Positions 54,940-64,000 of a stretch of DNA of 64,000 bases are shown piece after piece. The position numbers and the translations under genes were made by a program. The stretch covers positions 1 to 64,000 of the forward strand of contig NZ_VIRF01000058.1 in the NCBI RefSeq assembly GCF_008107685.1. Direction: 5' to 3'. The notes beneath the pieces are model-generated. The model worked only from the letters and a program-made list of their open reading frames with translations. It had not been told where the DNA came from and did no database searches. Each line of letters starts with the position of its first letter. Position 1 is the stretch's first letter. The stretch comes from Novosphingobium sp. BW1 (GTDB taxonomy: Bacteria; Pseudomonadota; Alphaproteobacteria; Sphingomonadales; Sphingomonadaceae).

Positions 54940-56055
54940 CTAATCTTCACCGTGGCCCTTCGCCAAGTAGTCTGCGCTCTGCATCTCGTTCAGACGGCTG
55001 ACGGTCCGCTCGAACTCGAAGCGACCGGATCCGGCTTCGTAAAGCTCTTCTGGAGAGGCATCGGCGGCTGCGATGAGCTTGACCTTGTTTTCGTAGAGAG
55101 CGTCGATCAGGGTCACGAAACGTGCCGCTTCGTTGCGGCGATCCGGCCCCATACGGGGAATGCCGACGACAATGACCGTGTGGTAGGCGCGCGCAATTGC
55201 AAGGTAATCGGAGGCGCCGCGCGCTTCGGCGCACAGGCGCTTGAAGCTGAAGACGCCTACACCCTTGAGGCTCTTGGGAACATGGAGCAGCCGTCCGCCG
55301 CCAACATCGATATCGGCCGGGGGAACGTGCTCGGCGTCCTCGGGAGGATAGTCTGTCAGGCGATAGAAAGCCTCGCGGGTCTGCTCGGTCGCCTCTTCGC
55401 CCAAGGGGGTGTGCCAGGTTGCCATGCCGCCAAGGCGCTGGAGGCGATAGTCGGTCGGGCCGTTCAGCGTGTAGACGTCAAGCTCACGCTCGATGAGGTC
55501 GATGAAGGGCAGGAAGTGCTCGCGGTTGAGGCCGTCCTTGTAGAGTTCGGACGGTGCCCGGTTTGACGTCGTCACGATGGTGACGCCTTCGTGCTCGATG
55601 AGCTGCGTGAACAGGCGGCTCATGATCATTGCGTCGGCGGAGTTGTTCACTACCATCTCGTCGAAGGCGAGGCACTGCACGTTGCGCGCGATCGTTGCCG
55701 CAACAGGGGGGATCGGGTCCCCGCTTTCCTTCTTGCGCTCTTCGTTGAGGAGTGCATGTACCTCGAGCATGAACGCGTGGAAATGAACCCGGCGCTTGGC
55801 CGGGATGTCGAGCGTCTGGTGGAACAGGTCCATCAGCATCGACTTACCGCGGCCGACGCCACCCCACATGTAGACACCGCGCGGCGAGGGGGCCTTCTTA
55901 CCCAGAAGCTTGCCAAAAAGACCTGTGGAATTGCGGGCCTTGTAGAAGGCGCGCTGTAAATGGTCGAGGCGCTCGGCAACGGCGGCTTGCTCGGGGTCCG
56001 AGCGCAACTCCCCGGTGGCGACCAGGGCCTCGTAGCGACCGAGCATGGCGGTCAT
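54940..56055 (-). CDS. zapE: Cell-division protein ZapE (AFG1-like ATPase)
   Basis: A 371-residue AAA-type ATPase that binds FtsZ and affects Z-ring stability. Motifs are Walker A (G-G-V-G-R-G-K-S-M), Walker B-like (L-A-F-D-E-M) and the sensor segment T-S-N-R-A-P. Length agrees with the family. It lies downstream of sdhB on the same strand with a 98-base gap. Confidence 0.94.
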   Translation of the reverse strand: MTAMLGRYEALVATGELRSDPEQAAVAERLDHLQRAFYKARNSTGLFGKLLGKKAPSPRGVYMWGGVGRGKSMLMDLFHQTLDIPAKRRVHFHAFMLEVHALLNEERKKESGDPIPPVAATIARNVQCLAFDEMVVNNSADAMIMSRLFTQLIEHEGVTIVTTSNRAPSELYKDGLNREHFLPFIDLIERELDVYTLNGPTDYRLQRLGGMATWHTPLGEEATEQTREAFYRLTDYPPEDAEHVPPADIDVGGGRLLHVPKSLKGVGVFSFKRLCAEARGASDYLAIARAYHTVIVVGIPRMGPDRRNEAARFVTLIDALYENKVKLIAAADASPEELYEAGSGRFEFERTVSRLNEMQSADYLAKGHGED

Positions 56056-56153
56056 GCCGCGCGCTCCCGATTGATATTACGCAGGCGAGGGCCCCCGACG
56101 GGGAGCGCGCAATGCATCACGACTGACATCGATGAAACGCCGGGGTGCGCCGA

Positions 56154-56936
56154 TCAGATCTGGCGTTCGGCCTGCATCTTCTTGATTTCGGCAATCGCGC
56201 GTGCGGGCGAGAGGCCCTTGGGGCACACGTTCGAGCAGTTCATGATTGTGTGGCAGCGGTAGAGGCGGAAGGGATCTTCCAGCTCGTCGAGGCGCTCACC
56301 GGTCATTTCGTCGCGGCTGTCGGCCAACCAGCGGTAGGCCTGGAGCAGGATGGCCGGGCCCAGGAACTTGTCGGAGTTCCACCAGTAGCTCGGGCAGGAA
56401 GTCGAGCAGCAGGCGCACAGGATGCACTCGTAGAGGCCGTCGAGCTTCTCACGCTGGTCGGGGGTCTGCAGGCGTTCCTTGCCCGACGGGGTGGTGGAGA
56501 CAGTCTGCAGCCAGGGGCGGATCGACGCGTATTGCGCGTAGAAGTGCGTGAAGTCGGGAACCAGGTCCTTGACCACGTCCATGTGCGGCAGCGGCGTGAT
56601 GCGAATGTTGCCCTTGAGGTCCTCGATCGCGGTCGTGCAGGCAAGGCCGTTGGCGCCATTGATGTTCATGGCGCACGAACCGCAAATGCCTTCGCGGCAC
56701 GAACGCCGGAAGGTGAGGGTGGGGTCCTGCTCGCTCTTCATCTTGATGAGGGCGTCGAGAACCATCGGGCCGCAGTTGTCGAGGTCAATTTCGAATGTGT
56801 CGTAGCGCGGATTCTCGCCGGAATCCGGGTCGTAGCGGTAGACGGTGAATTTCTTGACGCGGGTCGCACCTTCGGCCTTGTGGACGTTGCCCTGCTTCTT
56901 GATCTTGCTGTTGGCCGGAAGGGTGAACTGCGCCAT
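56154..56936 (-). CDS. sdhB: Succinate dehydrogenase iron-sulfur subunit
   Basis: A 260-residue subunit carrying three Fe-S clusters. Cysteines are in [11 protein letters not shown] (2Fe-2S), [11 protein letters not shown] (4Fe-4S) and [14 protein letters not shown]. It passes electrons from SdhA to quinone. The ATG at 56936 is the family start. The sdhA, C and D genes are not adjacent upstream, so it is separated from the rest of its complex in this window. Confidence 0.95.
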   Translation of the reverse strand: MAQFTLPANSKIKKQGNVHKAEGATRVKKFTVYRYDPDSGENPRYDTFEIDLDNCGPMVLDALIKMKSEQDPTLTFRRSCREGICGSCAMNINGANGLACTTAIEDLKGNIRITPLPHMDVVKDLVPDFTHFYAQYASIRPWLQTVSTTPSGKERLQTPDQREKLDGLYECILCACCSTSCPSYWWNSDKFLGPAILLQAYRWLADSRDEMTGERLDELEDPFRLYRCHTIMNCSNVCPKGLSPARAIAEIKKMQAERQI

Positions 56937-57279
56937 GAACGAATCCCCGTTTTCTTGCATTGCGGCATAACCGCCTCGGTGGTTCCCCTCTAGCGATTCA
57001 GTCGCGCGGGGCAAGGGGGGAGTGCGAACAGATGGGCATTCCGGCCCTCTAACATCGCTTTTTTACATGCAAATTGCGCATCTTCGGCTGAATCGGTCAG
57101 CGACATGACGTCCTCGTGATCCGCGATCCGTAACGACGGCTGTGTTCTGTAAGTCGCCGAAAATCGATAATTTTTCAGATCCAGGGGTTGTGCTGGCGGC
57201 ATTCTCACGGCGCGCGGCGGCCGGGTTCGAGACTGTTTTCCTGGCTGGGGAAGCCGGCACAGTTTGCGACGGCCCATGC
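56937..57279. other. Gap between rne and sdhB
   Basis: About 340 bases, with an AT-rich part near 57150-57180 (TCGATAATTTTTCAG). It should contain the promoter of sdhB, which is read leftward from here. No gene recognised. Confidence 0.4.
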
Positions 57280-57320
57280 AAAAATGGCTCCCTGTGTCCG
57301 AAGAGCAGGGAGCCATTTTT
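57280..57320 (-). terminator. Intrinsic terminator of rne (works both ways)
   Basis: Arms 57280-57294 and 57306-57320 are complementary over 15 bp with an 11-base loop. The plus-strand right arm ends in a run of T, and the minus strand also ends in T after the stem. It lies 23 bases beyond the rne stop. Confidence 0.9.
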
Positions 57321-57343
57321 TTATTCTTGCGCGGTCGCGGCGA

Positions 57344-60196
57344 CTATTCGCCGAAGGTGCGCTGCCACCAACCGCGGCGCGGACCCTCGGTCTTGGGGGC
57401 TTCCTCGGCCTCGGCTTCAACCTTGGTCGGGGTTTCCTCGCTTGCAGGCTTGATCGCCGCGGCTTCGGGGGCAGCCTCGGCGGCGACCTCATCTGCGACG
57501 GGCTCGACCTTCTTGCGACGCGGGGCGCGCTTGGGCTTGGGCTTTTCTTCGGCCGCTTCGGTCGTGGCAGCCGCGTCTTCTGCGACGGGCTCGACCTTCT
57601 TGCGACGCGGGGCGCGCTTGGGCTTGGGCTTTTCCTCGGCCGCTTCGGTCGTGGCAGCCGCGTCTTCTGCGGCGGGCTCGACCTTCTTGCGACGCGGGGC
57701 ACGCTTGGGCTTGGGCTTTTCCTCGGCTTCCACTTCGGCAGTCGCAGCCTCGGCCGGAGCTTCCGCAGCCGGTTCGAGGGCGGCTTCCTCGGCGGCAGGC
57801 TCAACCTTCTTGCGGCGCGTGCGCGTGCGCTTCGGCTTGGGAGCGGGTTCTTCCTCGGCCAAGACTTCCGCAACCTCGAGCGGCTCGGGCGCCATTTCAG
57901 CGGCGACGGCGGCTTCGGGTTCCGGAGCCGGTTCAGGTGCGCTCACGGCAGGCTCGGAAGGGGTTTCGGGTTCAGCTTCGGGCGCGGGGCTCTCGTCCGA
58001 AGAGCCTTCGTCACCTTCGTTGCCAAAGCCTTCGCCCTCGGCATTACGACGACCGCGGCGGCGGCGACCGCCACGGCGACGGCGCTTGCGCGGAGCCTCC
58101 GCTTCGTCGTCATGTTCGTCGCTGGCTTCGGCGCCGCTGGCTTCGGCACTTTCGCTGTCCTCGTCAGCCTCGGCCTGGGCTTCGCCCGCATCCTGGCCGT
58201 CCTCGCGGCGCTCACGACCACCACGACCACGGCGGCGCTTGCGACGCTTGCGGCGCGAACCGCCTTCGTCCTCGTCGTTCGAACCGGCTTCCTCGGCCTC
58301 GAAGGTCTCGTCTTCCTCGTCCTCGTAGAGGCCGTCGTCCTCGACCTCGGCCGCGATCGGGTCGAAGCGGGGTACGAAGTCGTTGCGCGGGCCGGACGAG
58401 GCAACGCGCATCTTGGCGCCCTCGTTCTCACCTTCGGGGATGACTTCCACGGTCACGCCGTAGCGTTCCTCGATGTCTGCGAGGTCCGCGCGCTTGGCGT
58501 TGAGCATGTAGACGGCCGCTTCGGTGCTGGCGAAGAGCGAGACGATCACGCCCTTGCCCTTGGCCGCTTCGTCCTCGATCAGGCGCAGGGCCGAAAGGCC
58601 GGCCGAACTGGCGGTACGCACGAGGCCGGTGCCGTCGCAATGCGGGCACGAGCGGGTGGTCGCCTCGAGCACGCCGGTGCGCAGGCGCTGGCGGCTCATC
58701 TCCATGAGGCCGAAGCTCGAGATACGACCGACCTGGATGCGGGCGCGGTCGTTTTTGAGCGCGTCCTTCATGGCCTTCTCGACCTTGCGGACGTTCGAGC
58801 CGTATTCCATGTCGATGAAATCGATCACGACGAGGCCGGCCATGTCACGCAGGCGCAGTTGGCGGGCGATCTCGCGCGCGGCTTCAAGGTTGGTGGCAAC
58901 CGCCGTCTGCTCGATGCCGTGTTCCTTGGTGGCGCGGCCCGAGTTGATGTCGATCGAGACCAGCGCCTCGGTCGGGTTGATGACGATGTAGCCACCCGAC
59001 TTCAGCTGCACAACCGGGTCGTACATCGCCGTCAACTGGTCCTCGGCACCGTAGCGCTGGAACAGCGGCACGGGGTCGGAGTAGGGTCTAACCCGGCGCG
59101 CGTGGCTGGGCATCAGGAGCTTCATGAAGTCCTTGGCCGCGCGGTAGCCTTCCTCGCCCTCGACGACGACTTCCTCGATCTCGCGGTTGTAGATGTCGCG
59201 GATGGCGCGCTTCACCAGATCGCTGTCCGAGTGGATCAGTGAGGGCGCCGCCGAGTGCAGCGTCTTTTCACGCAGTTCGTCCCAGAGGCGGGCAAGGTAG
59301 TCGAAGTCGCGCTTGATTTCGGTCTTGGTGCGCTGAAGGCCGGCCGTGCGCACGATGCAGCCCATCGAACGCGGCAGGTTCATCTCTGCGATGATCGATT
59401 TCAGGCGTTTGCGGTCCGAGGCCGAGCTGATCTTGCGGCTGATGCCGCCGCCGTGGCTCGAATTGGGCATGAGCACGCAGTAGCGACCGGCAAGGCTGAG
59501 GTAGGTGGTGAGAGCTGCGCCCTTGTTGCCACGTTCTTCCTTGACGACCTGCACGAGCAGGACCTGACGACGGTGGATGACGTCCTGGATCTTGTAGCGG
59601 CGACGCAGTGCCAGGCGCTTCGAGCGCAGCTCTTCCGCTTCCTTCGAGCGGGCCTTGCCCTGGCGGCGGCCACGACCACGACCACGGCGCGAGCGGCCCT
59701 GGTTCTCGTCTTCGCTGTCTTCGCTGTCTTCGCTGTCCTCGAAGCCCCTCTCGACGTTGCCGTCCTCGATCGTGGCGACGTCGTCCTTCTCGGAGGTGTC
59801 GACCTCGGTCAGGCCACCGTCATCGAAGTCCTCCCCGTCGGTGTCGTTCTCTTCGTCCTCGTCCTCATCGTCCACTTCGCTTGCGCGCAGGGCCGCTTCT
59901 TCCTCCGCGTGCGCGGCTTCCTCGGCGAGGAGCGCGTCGCGGTCTTCCTTGGGGATCTGGTAGTAGTCCGGATGGATTTCGCTGAAGGCAAGGAAGCCGT
60001 GACGGTTGCCACCGAAATCGACGAAGGCGGCCTGGAGCGAAGGCTCCACGCGCGTCACCTTCGCGAGGTAGATGTTACCTTTTATCTGCTTGCGTTCGGT
60101 CGATTCGAAATCGAACTCTTCAATGCGATTTCCCTTGAGTACCGCCACCCGCGTTTCTTCCGGGTGGCGCGCATCGATGAGCATGCGCGTTGCCAT
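57344..60196 (-). CDS. rne: Ribonuclease E (Rne/Rng family)
   Basis: A 950-residue endoribonuclease that starts mRNA decay and rRNA/tRNA processing. The ATG at 60196 is chosen for the family start (M-L-I-D-A-R-H). The S1 domain (G-N-I-Y-L-A-K-V) holds an acidic insert (about 90-175), followed by the DNase-I-like domain with S-I-D-I-N-S-G and V-I-D-F-I-D-M catalytic aspartates and the Zn-link C-P-H-C-D-G-T-G. The last 300 residues are disordered, Arg/Glu-rich and hold three 29-residue repeats, likely the degradosome-binding tail. Confidence 0.95.
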   Translation of the reverse strand: MATRMLIDARHPEETRVAVLKGNRIEEFDFESTERKQIKGNIYLAKVTRVEPSLQAAFVDFGGNRHGFLAFSEIHPDYYQIPKEDRDALLAEEAAHAEEEAALRASEVDDEDEDEENDTDGEDFDDGGLTEVDTSEKDDVATIEDGNVERGFEDSEDSEDSEDENQGRSRRGRGRGRRQGKARSKEAEELRSKRLALRRRYKIQDVIHRRQVLLVQVVKEERGNKGAALTTYLSLAGRYCVLMPNSSHGGGISRKISSASDRKRLKSIIAEMNLPRSMGCIVRTAGLQRTKTEIKRDFDYLARLWDELREKTLHSAAPSLIHSDSDLVKRAIRDIYNREIEEVVVEGEEGYRAAKDFMKLLMPSHARRVRPYSDPVPLFQRYGAEDQLTAMYDPVVQLKSGGYIVINPTEALVSIDINSGRATKEHGIEQTAVATNLEAAREIARQLRLRDMAGLVVIDFIDMEYGSNVRKVEKAMKDALKNDRARIQVGRISSFGLMEMSRQRLRTGVLEATTRSCPHCDGTGLVRTASSAGLSALRLIEDEAAKGKGVIVSLFASTEAAVYMLNAKRADLADIEERYGVTVEVIPEGENEGAKMRVASSGPRNDFVPRFDPIAAEVEDDGLYEDEEDETFEAEEAGSNDEDEGGSRRKRRKRRRGRGGRERREDGQDAGEAQAEADEDSESAEASGAEASDEHDDEAEAPRKRRRRGGRRRRGRRNAEGEGFGNEGDEGSSDESPAPEAEPETPSEPAVSAPEPAPEPEAAVAAEMAPEPLEVAEVLAEEEPAPKPKRTRTRRKKVEPAAEEAALEPAAEAPAEAATAEVEAEEKPKPKRAPRRKKVEPAAEDAAATTEAAEEKPKPKRAPRRKKVEPVAEDAAATTEAAEEKPKPKRAPRRKKVEPVADEVAAEAAPEAAAIKPASEETPTKVEAEAEEAPKTEGPRRGWWQRTFGE
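57492..57752 (-). repeat. 87-bp tandem repeat in the rne tail, three copies
   Basis: The copies begin at 57492, 57579 and 57666, each 87 bases apart. Each codes 29 residues of the type E-E-K-P-K-P-K-R-A-P-R-R-K-K-V-E-P with an A-A-A-T-T-E-A-A linker. The sequence is nearly identical across copies, so copy number may vary between strains. Confidence 0.85.
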
Positions 60197-60834
60197 TGGT
60201 AAGTCTCCGGACGCGCTGCCTTCCGGCCGGATCAGCCAGTGGCGCGCGTCGATTGTCGTGAAGGCCGCAGGAGGACGGGAGGGCGCCGTAAGGACGGGAG
60301 GCCTCTGCTCCGTAGCGGACCGGATTGTAGATGGGGTCGGAGCAATCCATCGCTCCGAGTGTCGTATCAAATTCCACTGCCGGTGCGGCAGCGATTGCGT
60401 CTGCGAGCGGAAGTTCGCGTGGCGAAACCCAACACGCCGAAAGTTGCGGCCACGCCGCCACAGCCCCGAAGGGCTTGGGCTGGCAAGGCGGCAATTGGCT
60501 TCTCATCTCTCGCATCAACCTGTTGGAGCCGGGCCGGAAAGCGGCCGGTTCAATTCTCTCCGCGCAGGCTTTCGGCCCTGATGGCAGATTGCAAGTCCTT
60601 TTCAGGAAGATAACTTGCCAACCTGTCCGGGGTGAACAGTCGCGGATTTGAACTGCCTAGCACTACACGTAAGCCACGGCAAGTTGCTTGGTGAGGCATG
60701 CCGTCCCAAGTGGTTCAAACATCGCCGCCGCGGCGGGTACACTCGCTGAATTGCGCCGTCTTCCAGGGTGATCCGTAAAGATGGGCGCAAGAGGATTGCG
60801 GGGCTTGCGGTGAGGCCTTAACGAGGCACCGATT
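60197..60834. promoter_or_regulatory. Upstream region of rne with a structured part
   Basis: 638 bases between divergent rne and amidase starts. The minus strand can fold into GCCGCC (60487-60492)/GGCGGC (60454-60459). Enclosed within it is AGCCC-UUCG-GGGCU (60462-60475), a UUCG tetraloop hairpin. Next to these are GCGTGGC/GCCACGC arms (60449-60455 and 60417-60423). This lies in the probable rne leader, where E. coli has hairpins used for autoregulation. Confidence 0.45.
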
Positions 60835-61722
60835 ATGGTGCGCCTGGTCCAGATATTCCTGCTGTTGCTGGCTCCGCTTGCGCTGCTTGGCTGCGTTTTC
60901 GTGATTAACCGCACGTTCGCACAGGCCAGCGGGGGGCGCGAATACGTCGTGCGCATGAAGCTGCCGGAGATCGGCATGCCGGCCGATCTGCCGCCGGTCG
61001 AAGGGCCGCGCGATGCTCGCCAGCCACTGGTCGTGATCGATGCCGGGCACGGCGGGTTCGATCCGGGTGCTGTCCATGGCCGGGTCAAGGAGAAGCAGAT
61101 CGCCCTGCATATTGCGCGCGCGATCCGGGCCGACCTACTCGCCCACGGTGATGTCCGGGTTGCTCTGACGCGTGATGCCGACCGCTTCATCGCGCTTGCC
61201 GATCGCCCCGATATAGCCCGGCGCTTGGGGGCCGACCTGTTCCTTTCGATCCACGCCGATAGCGCACAGAGCGACCTCGCGCGCGGCGCCAGCGCGTATG
61301 TCCTTTCGGAAAAGGGGAGCAGCGAAGCTGCACGCAGATTTGCGGCCAGCGCTGCCGAGAGCGATGCCGCGAGTGCGCGCCGTGTGAACGGTATCGTCCT
61401 CGATGCCGCGAATGATGCGGTGGGGGCGATCCTGCTCGACCTCTCACAGCGCGGCGCGCAGGAAGCCTCCGCGCAAGTTGCCTCCTTCCTTATCGAGGAG
61501 CTCTCCGATGCAGATGTGCGTCTTCACCGGCATCACGTCGAAACCGCTGCGCTCGCCGTCCTGAAAGCGCCGGACATGCCCTCGGTCCTGTTCGAGACCG
61601 GATATATCAACAATGCCAAGGATGCCGCTTTCCTCCAGTCGCGCGAGGGGCGGGGCGTGGTTGCAGGCGCGGCGGCGCGCGCAATCCGGCGCTATTTCGC
61701 GCGGCGCGCCGATTTCCAGTAG
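60835..61722 (+). CDS. N-acetylmuramoyl-L-alanine amidase (Amidase_3)
   Basis: A 295-residue peptidoglycan amidase that cleaves the bond between MurNAc and L-Ala. A signal or anchor helix (residues 4-22) is followed by a proline-rich linker and the zinc motifs D-A-G-H-G-G-F-D, S-I-H-A-D-S and the catalytic F-E-T-G-Y-I-N-N. It lies upstream of a penicillin-binding protein, consistent with a wall-remodelling cluster. Confidence 0.92.
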   Translation: MVRLVQIFLLLLAPLALLGCVFVINRTFAQASGGREYVVRMKLPEIGMPADLPPVEGPRDARQPLVVIDAGHGGFDPGAVHGRVKEKQIALHIARAIRADLLAHGDVRVALTRDADRFIALADRPDIARRLGADLFLSIHADSAQSDLARGASAYVLSEKGSSEAARRFAASAAESDAASARRVNGIVLDAANDAVGAILLDLSQRGAQEASAQVASFLIEELSDADVRLHRHHVETAALAVLKAPDMPSVLFETGYINNAKDAAFLQSREGRGVVAGAAARAIRRYFARRADFQ

Positions 61723-61850
61723 GCGCGAGGGGAGGTCATCCCTGGCGGATGTGGTGGCGTTGATATGTGTCTCGCTTCGCCGTGTTATCCGCGACTTGCC
61801 CGATCTCCTGCTGGCCTTGCGCAAAAAGGGCGTGCTAGAGGGCTTGCACG

Positions 61851-64000
61851 ATGACCGACACGAGCTCTGACACCGGCCCCGGCGCGGCCCAGGATACGCC
61901 GGAAGACGCAAGCACCAGCCCCCGCCGCGAACGTGGCCAGGGTCGAATCGCACGGATCTGGCGATCAAGCCGGATCCTGCGCGGATTTGTGTACCTGTGT
62001 GTGGCCGGGATCATCGGCCTGATTGGTTTGTGGGTCGTGCTCATGCGCGACATGCCAGATGCCAAGTCGCTGCTTGCCTACCAACCGCCGCTGCCGACCA
62101 TGGTGCGCGATATCAATGGCGATATTGCCTATAGCTATGCGCGCGAACGCCGCGTGCAGCTGCGCTATGTCGATTTGCCACGCCCGCTGGTCAACGCATT
62201 CCTTTCAGCCGAGGACCGCACGTTTTGGTCGCATGGCGGCGTCGATATCGGGGGGTTTGCGGGGGCCGTGGTCGACTATGTCTCCAAGTACGGTTCGGGT
62301 CAGCGCGCCAAGGGTGGCTCGACGATCACCCAGCAGGTCGCCAAGAACATCTTGATTGGCGATGAGTATTCGGTGACCCGCAAGCTGAAGGAGATGGTTC
62401 TCGCGTATCGCATCGAGGGGGTGCTTTCGAAGGAGCAGATCCTCGAGCTCTATCTCAACGAGATCCCGCTTGGCCGCCGCTCGTTCGGTGTCCAGGCCGC
62501 CGCACGCGCCTATTTTGACAAGGACGTGGACGAGTTGAAGCTGAGCGAAGCCGCCTTTCTCGCCATCCTGCCCCGCGCGCCCGAGGTCTACGGGCGCAAG
62601 AAGCACGAAGCCCGCGCGCTTGAACGTCGCAACTGGGTGCTCGATCAGATGGTGCGCAACGAATGGGTCAGCGAAGCGGATGCCGCCCAGGCAAAGGCGC
62701 AGCCGCTCGGTCTCGTTACGCAGCGCGGCCCCGACTACGATCCCGCCAACGGCTACTTCATCGAGGAAGTGCGCCGCCGCCTGATCGACCGCTATGGTGA
62801 AAAAGCCGAGGATGGCCCCAACAGTGTCTATGCAGGCGGTCTGTGGGTGCGCACCTCGCTCGATCCCGAGCTGCAGGGCGCGGTACGCGCCGCGCTGCGC
62901 AAGGGGCTTCTGAACTACCACGGCCGTCGTGGCTGGGCGGGGCCGATCGCGCACATCAACGACATGGAGAACTGGCAGACCCAGCTCATCGTCTCGAACA
63001 AGACCATCGACTACCAGGACTGGCGCGTCGGGGTTGTGCTCGATGCCGCGAACGGGGAAGGGCGCATCGGCTTTTCCGATGGCGAGATCGCCGCGCTCAC
63101 GAATGTCCCGGACCGCGCCAAGGTCGGAGATTTCCTCGCTGCGGCCCCGGTCTCGGCCGGGACCTACGCGGTACGCACCGTGCCCGAGGTCTCGGGCGGC
63201 ATGGTCATGGAGCAGCCCTATTCGGGCCGTCTTCTGGCCCTCCAGGGCGGCTTTGATTCCGGTTTGGGCTCGTTCAACCGCGCGGTCCAGGCCGAGCGCC
63301 AGCCCGGTTCGACGATCAAGCCCTTCGTCTATGCGACCGGACTCGACAACGGCATGACGCCCGCGACGCAGGTGCTCGACGGCACTTTCTGTGTCTACCA
63401 GGGCGGCAACCTTGGGCAGAAGTGCTTCCGCAACTTCGGCAACGAGGGCGGTGCCGGTTCGCGCACCATGCGCTGGGGGCTCGAACAGTCGCGCAACCTG
63501 ATGACCGTGCGTATCGCCAATGACATTGGCATGGGCAAGGTGGTCAAGACCTTCAAGACCATGGGTATCGGCGAGTACAAGCCCTACCTCTCCTTTGCGC
63601 TTGGCGCAGGCGAGACGACTGTGGCGCGCATGGCCAACGCCTACTCCGCGCTCGCCAACAACGGCGTGCAGTATGACGCCTCGGTCATCGACTACGTGCA
63701 GGATCGCAGTGGCAAGGTCATCTGGAAGGCCGACAAGCGCAACTGCGATGGCTGCAACATGGCCGAATGGGATGGCAAGCCGATGCCGCGCATTGCGCGC
63801 CGTGGCAAGCAGGTGATGAACGCGGACACCGCCTACCAGACCATCCACATGCTCGAAGGTGTTGTCACGCGCGGTACCGCGGTGCGTCTGCGCAGCTTGA
63901 ACCTGCCGCTTTTCGGCAAGACCGGCACCACCAACGGTCCGACCGACGTGTGGTTTATGGGCGGCTCGCAGGACTACGTGGGCGGTGTCTACGTGGGCTA
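61851..64000 (+). CDS. mrcA: Class A penicillin-binding protein 1A, 3' end off the window
   Basis: The frame from the ATG at 61851 runs past the right edge (716 codons seen; the family is about 800-850). A transmembrane helix lies near residues 45-65. The glycosyltransferase domain carries A-E-D-R-T-F-W-S-H-G-G-V-D and K-G-G-S-T-I-T-Q-Q. The transpeptidase domain shows S-T-I-K (nucleophile serine), S-R-N and G-K-T-G-T-T. It polymerises and cross-links peptidoglycan. The start is 128 bases after the amidase stop, so the two may be cotranscribed. Confidence 0.95.
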   Translation, partial: MTDTSSDTGPGAAQDTPEDASTSPRRERGQGRIARIWRSSRILRGFVYLCVAGIIGLIGLWVVLMRDMPDAKSLLAYQPPLPTMVRDINGDIAYSYARERRVQLRYVDLPRPLVNAFLSAEDRTFWSHGGVDIGGFAGAVVDYVSKYGSGQRAKGGSTITQQVAKNILIGDEYSVTRKLKEMVLAYRIEGVLSKEQILELYLNEIPLGRRSFGVQAAARAYFDKDVDELKLSEAAFLAILPRAPEVYGRKKHEARALERRNWVLDQMVRNEWVSEADAAQAKAQPLGLVTQRGPDYDPANGYFIEEVRRRLIDRYGEKAEDGPNSVYAGGLWVRTSLDPELQGAVRAALRKGLLNYHGRRGWAGPIAHINDMENWQTQLIVSNKTIDYQDWRVGVVLDAANGEGRIGFSDGEIAALTNVPDRAKVGDFLAAAPVSAGTYAVRTVPEVSGGMVMEQPYSGRLLALQGGFDSGLGSFNRAVQAERQPGSTIKPFVYATGLDNGMTPATQVLDGTFCVYQGGNLGQKCFRNFGNEGGAGSRTMRWGLEQSRNLMTVRIANDIGMGKVVKTFKTMGIGEYKPYLSFALGAGETTVARMANAYSALANNGVQYDASVIDYVQDRSGKVIWKADKRNCDGCNMAEWDGKPMPRIARRGKQVMNADTAYQTIHMLEGVVTRGTAVRLRSLNLPLFGKTGTTNGPTDVWFMGGSQDYVGGVYVG

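Noticed and set aside
57188..59242. 684-residue plus-strand frame over rne
   Set aside because: Mirror of the repeated, biased RNase E tail. Its leucine/alanine/glycine-rich repeats arise from reverse reading.
1..64000. tRNA, rRNA and CRISPR arrays
   Set aside because: No T-loop-like GTTCGAATC stretches in a cloverleaf context, no rRNA signatures and no regularly spaced direct repeats outside the rne tail.

Overview
The window looks like chromosomal DNA of a GC-rich alphaproteobacterium, most likely a sphingomonad (Sphingomonadales, Novosphingobium/Sphingobium-like). The basis is the exosortase A (XrtA/PEP-CTERM) exopolysaccharide locus, the glutathione-dependent formaldehyde operon, a long acidic-tailed RNase E, and the many dense ATGA/GTGA-coupled operons. 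The genus is an inference, not a database result. I saw no tRNA, rRNA or CRISPR array.

Layout. 1-1240 is insertion-sequence debris: an IS3-family element running off the left edge and an IS110-family remnant. 1429-3546 is a TonB-dependent siderophore receptor with a Fur-like box upstream. 3838-9481 is a three-gene SMC-like operon read leftward (JetA/MksF, JetB/MksE, JetC/MksB type, the Wadjet or MksBEF family) that has no JetD nuclease gene and ends in a 17-bp perfect hairpin. It is followed by a frameshifted TetR gene, a sugar isomerase-like gene, a decayed beta-propeller pseudogene and a Cu/Zn superoxide dismutase. 12539-17104 is a four-gene FUSC/DUF1656/HlyD/NodT export operon with a divergent LysR regulator. 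18228-20265 pairs a Tat-exported aminotransferase with a TauE/SafE permease. 20561-25175 holds acyl-CoA metabolism genes, a membrane protein and a CSS-EAL phosphodiesterase. 25165-28583 is a LysR regulator divergent from the formaldehyde detoxification operon (adhC, VOC protein, fghA). 29135-31691 holds two possible small membrane proteins, a frameshifted alpha/beta hydrolase and thioredoxin reductase.

31755-50591 is the core of the window: an almost unbroken XrtA locus. A leftward arm (acetyltransferase, acyl carrier protein, hydrolases 2 and 1) diverges from a rightward arm. The rightward arm contains acyl-CoA ligase, PLP decarboxylase, Wza-like lipoprotein, chain-length determinant, tyrosine kinase, outer-membrane barrel, ExeA-like ATPase, deacetylase, FemAB protein, glycosyltransferase, exosortase A fused to an EpsI domain, and an asparagine-synthase-like amidotransferase. 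Together these would make, modify, polymerise and export a polysaccharide and process PEP-CTERM proteins to the surface. No PEP-CTERM substrate is encoded here. A CHASE2/degenerate-GGDEF/EAL phosphodiesterase follows, suggesting c-di-GMP control. Beyond it lie a 12-residue aromatic-rich micro-ORF, a strong terminator and an IS3-family insertion with a broken orfA.

54940-64000 is housekeeping: zapE, sdhB, RNase E (with a structured upstream region and three 87-bp tandem repeats in its C-terminal coding part), an N-acetylmuramoyl-L-alanine amidase, and a class A penicillin-binding protein cut by the right edge.
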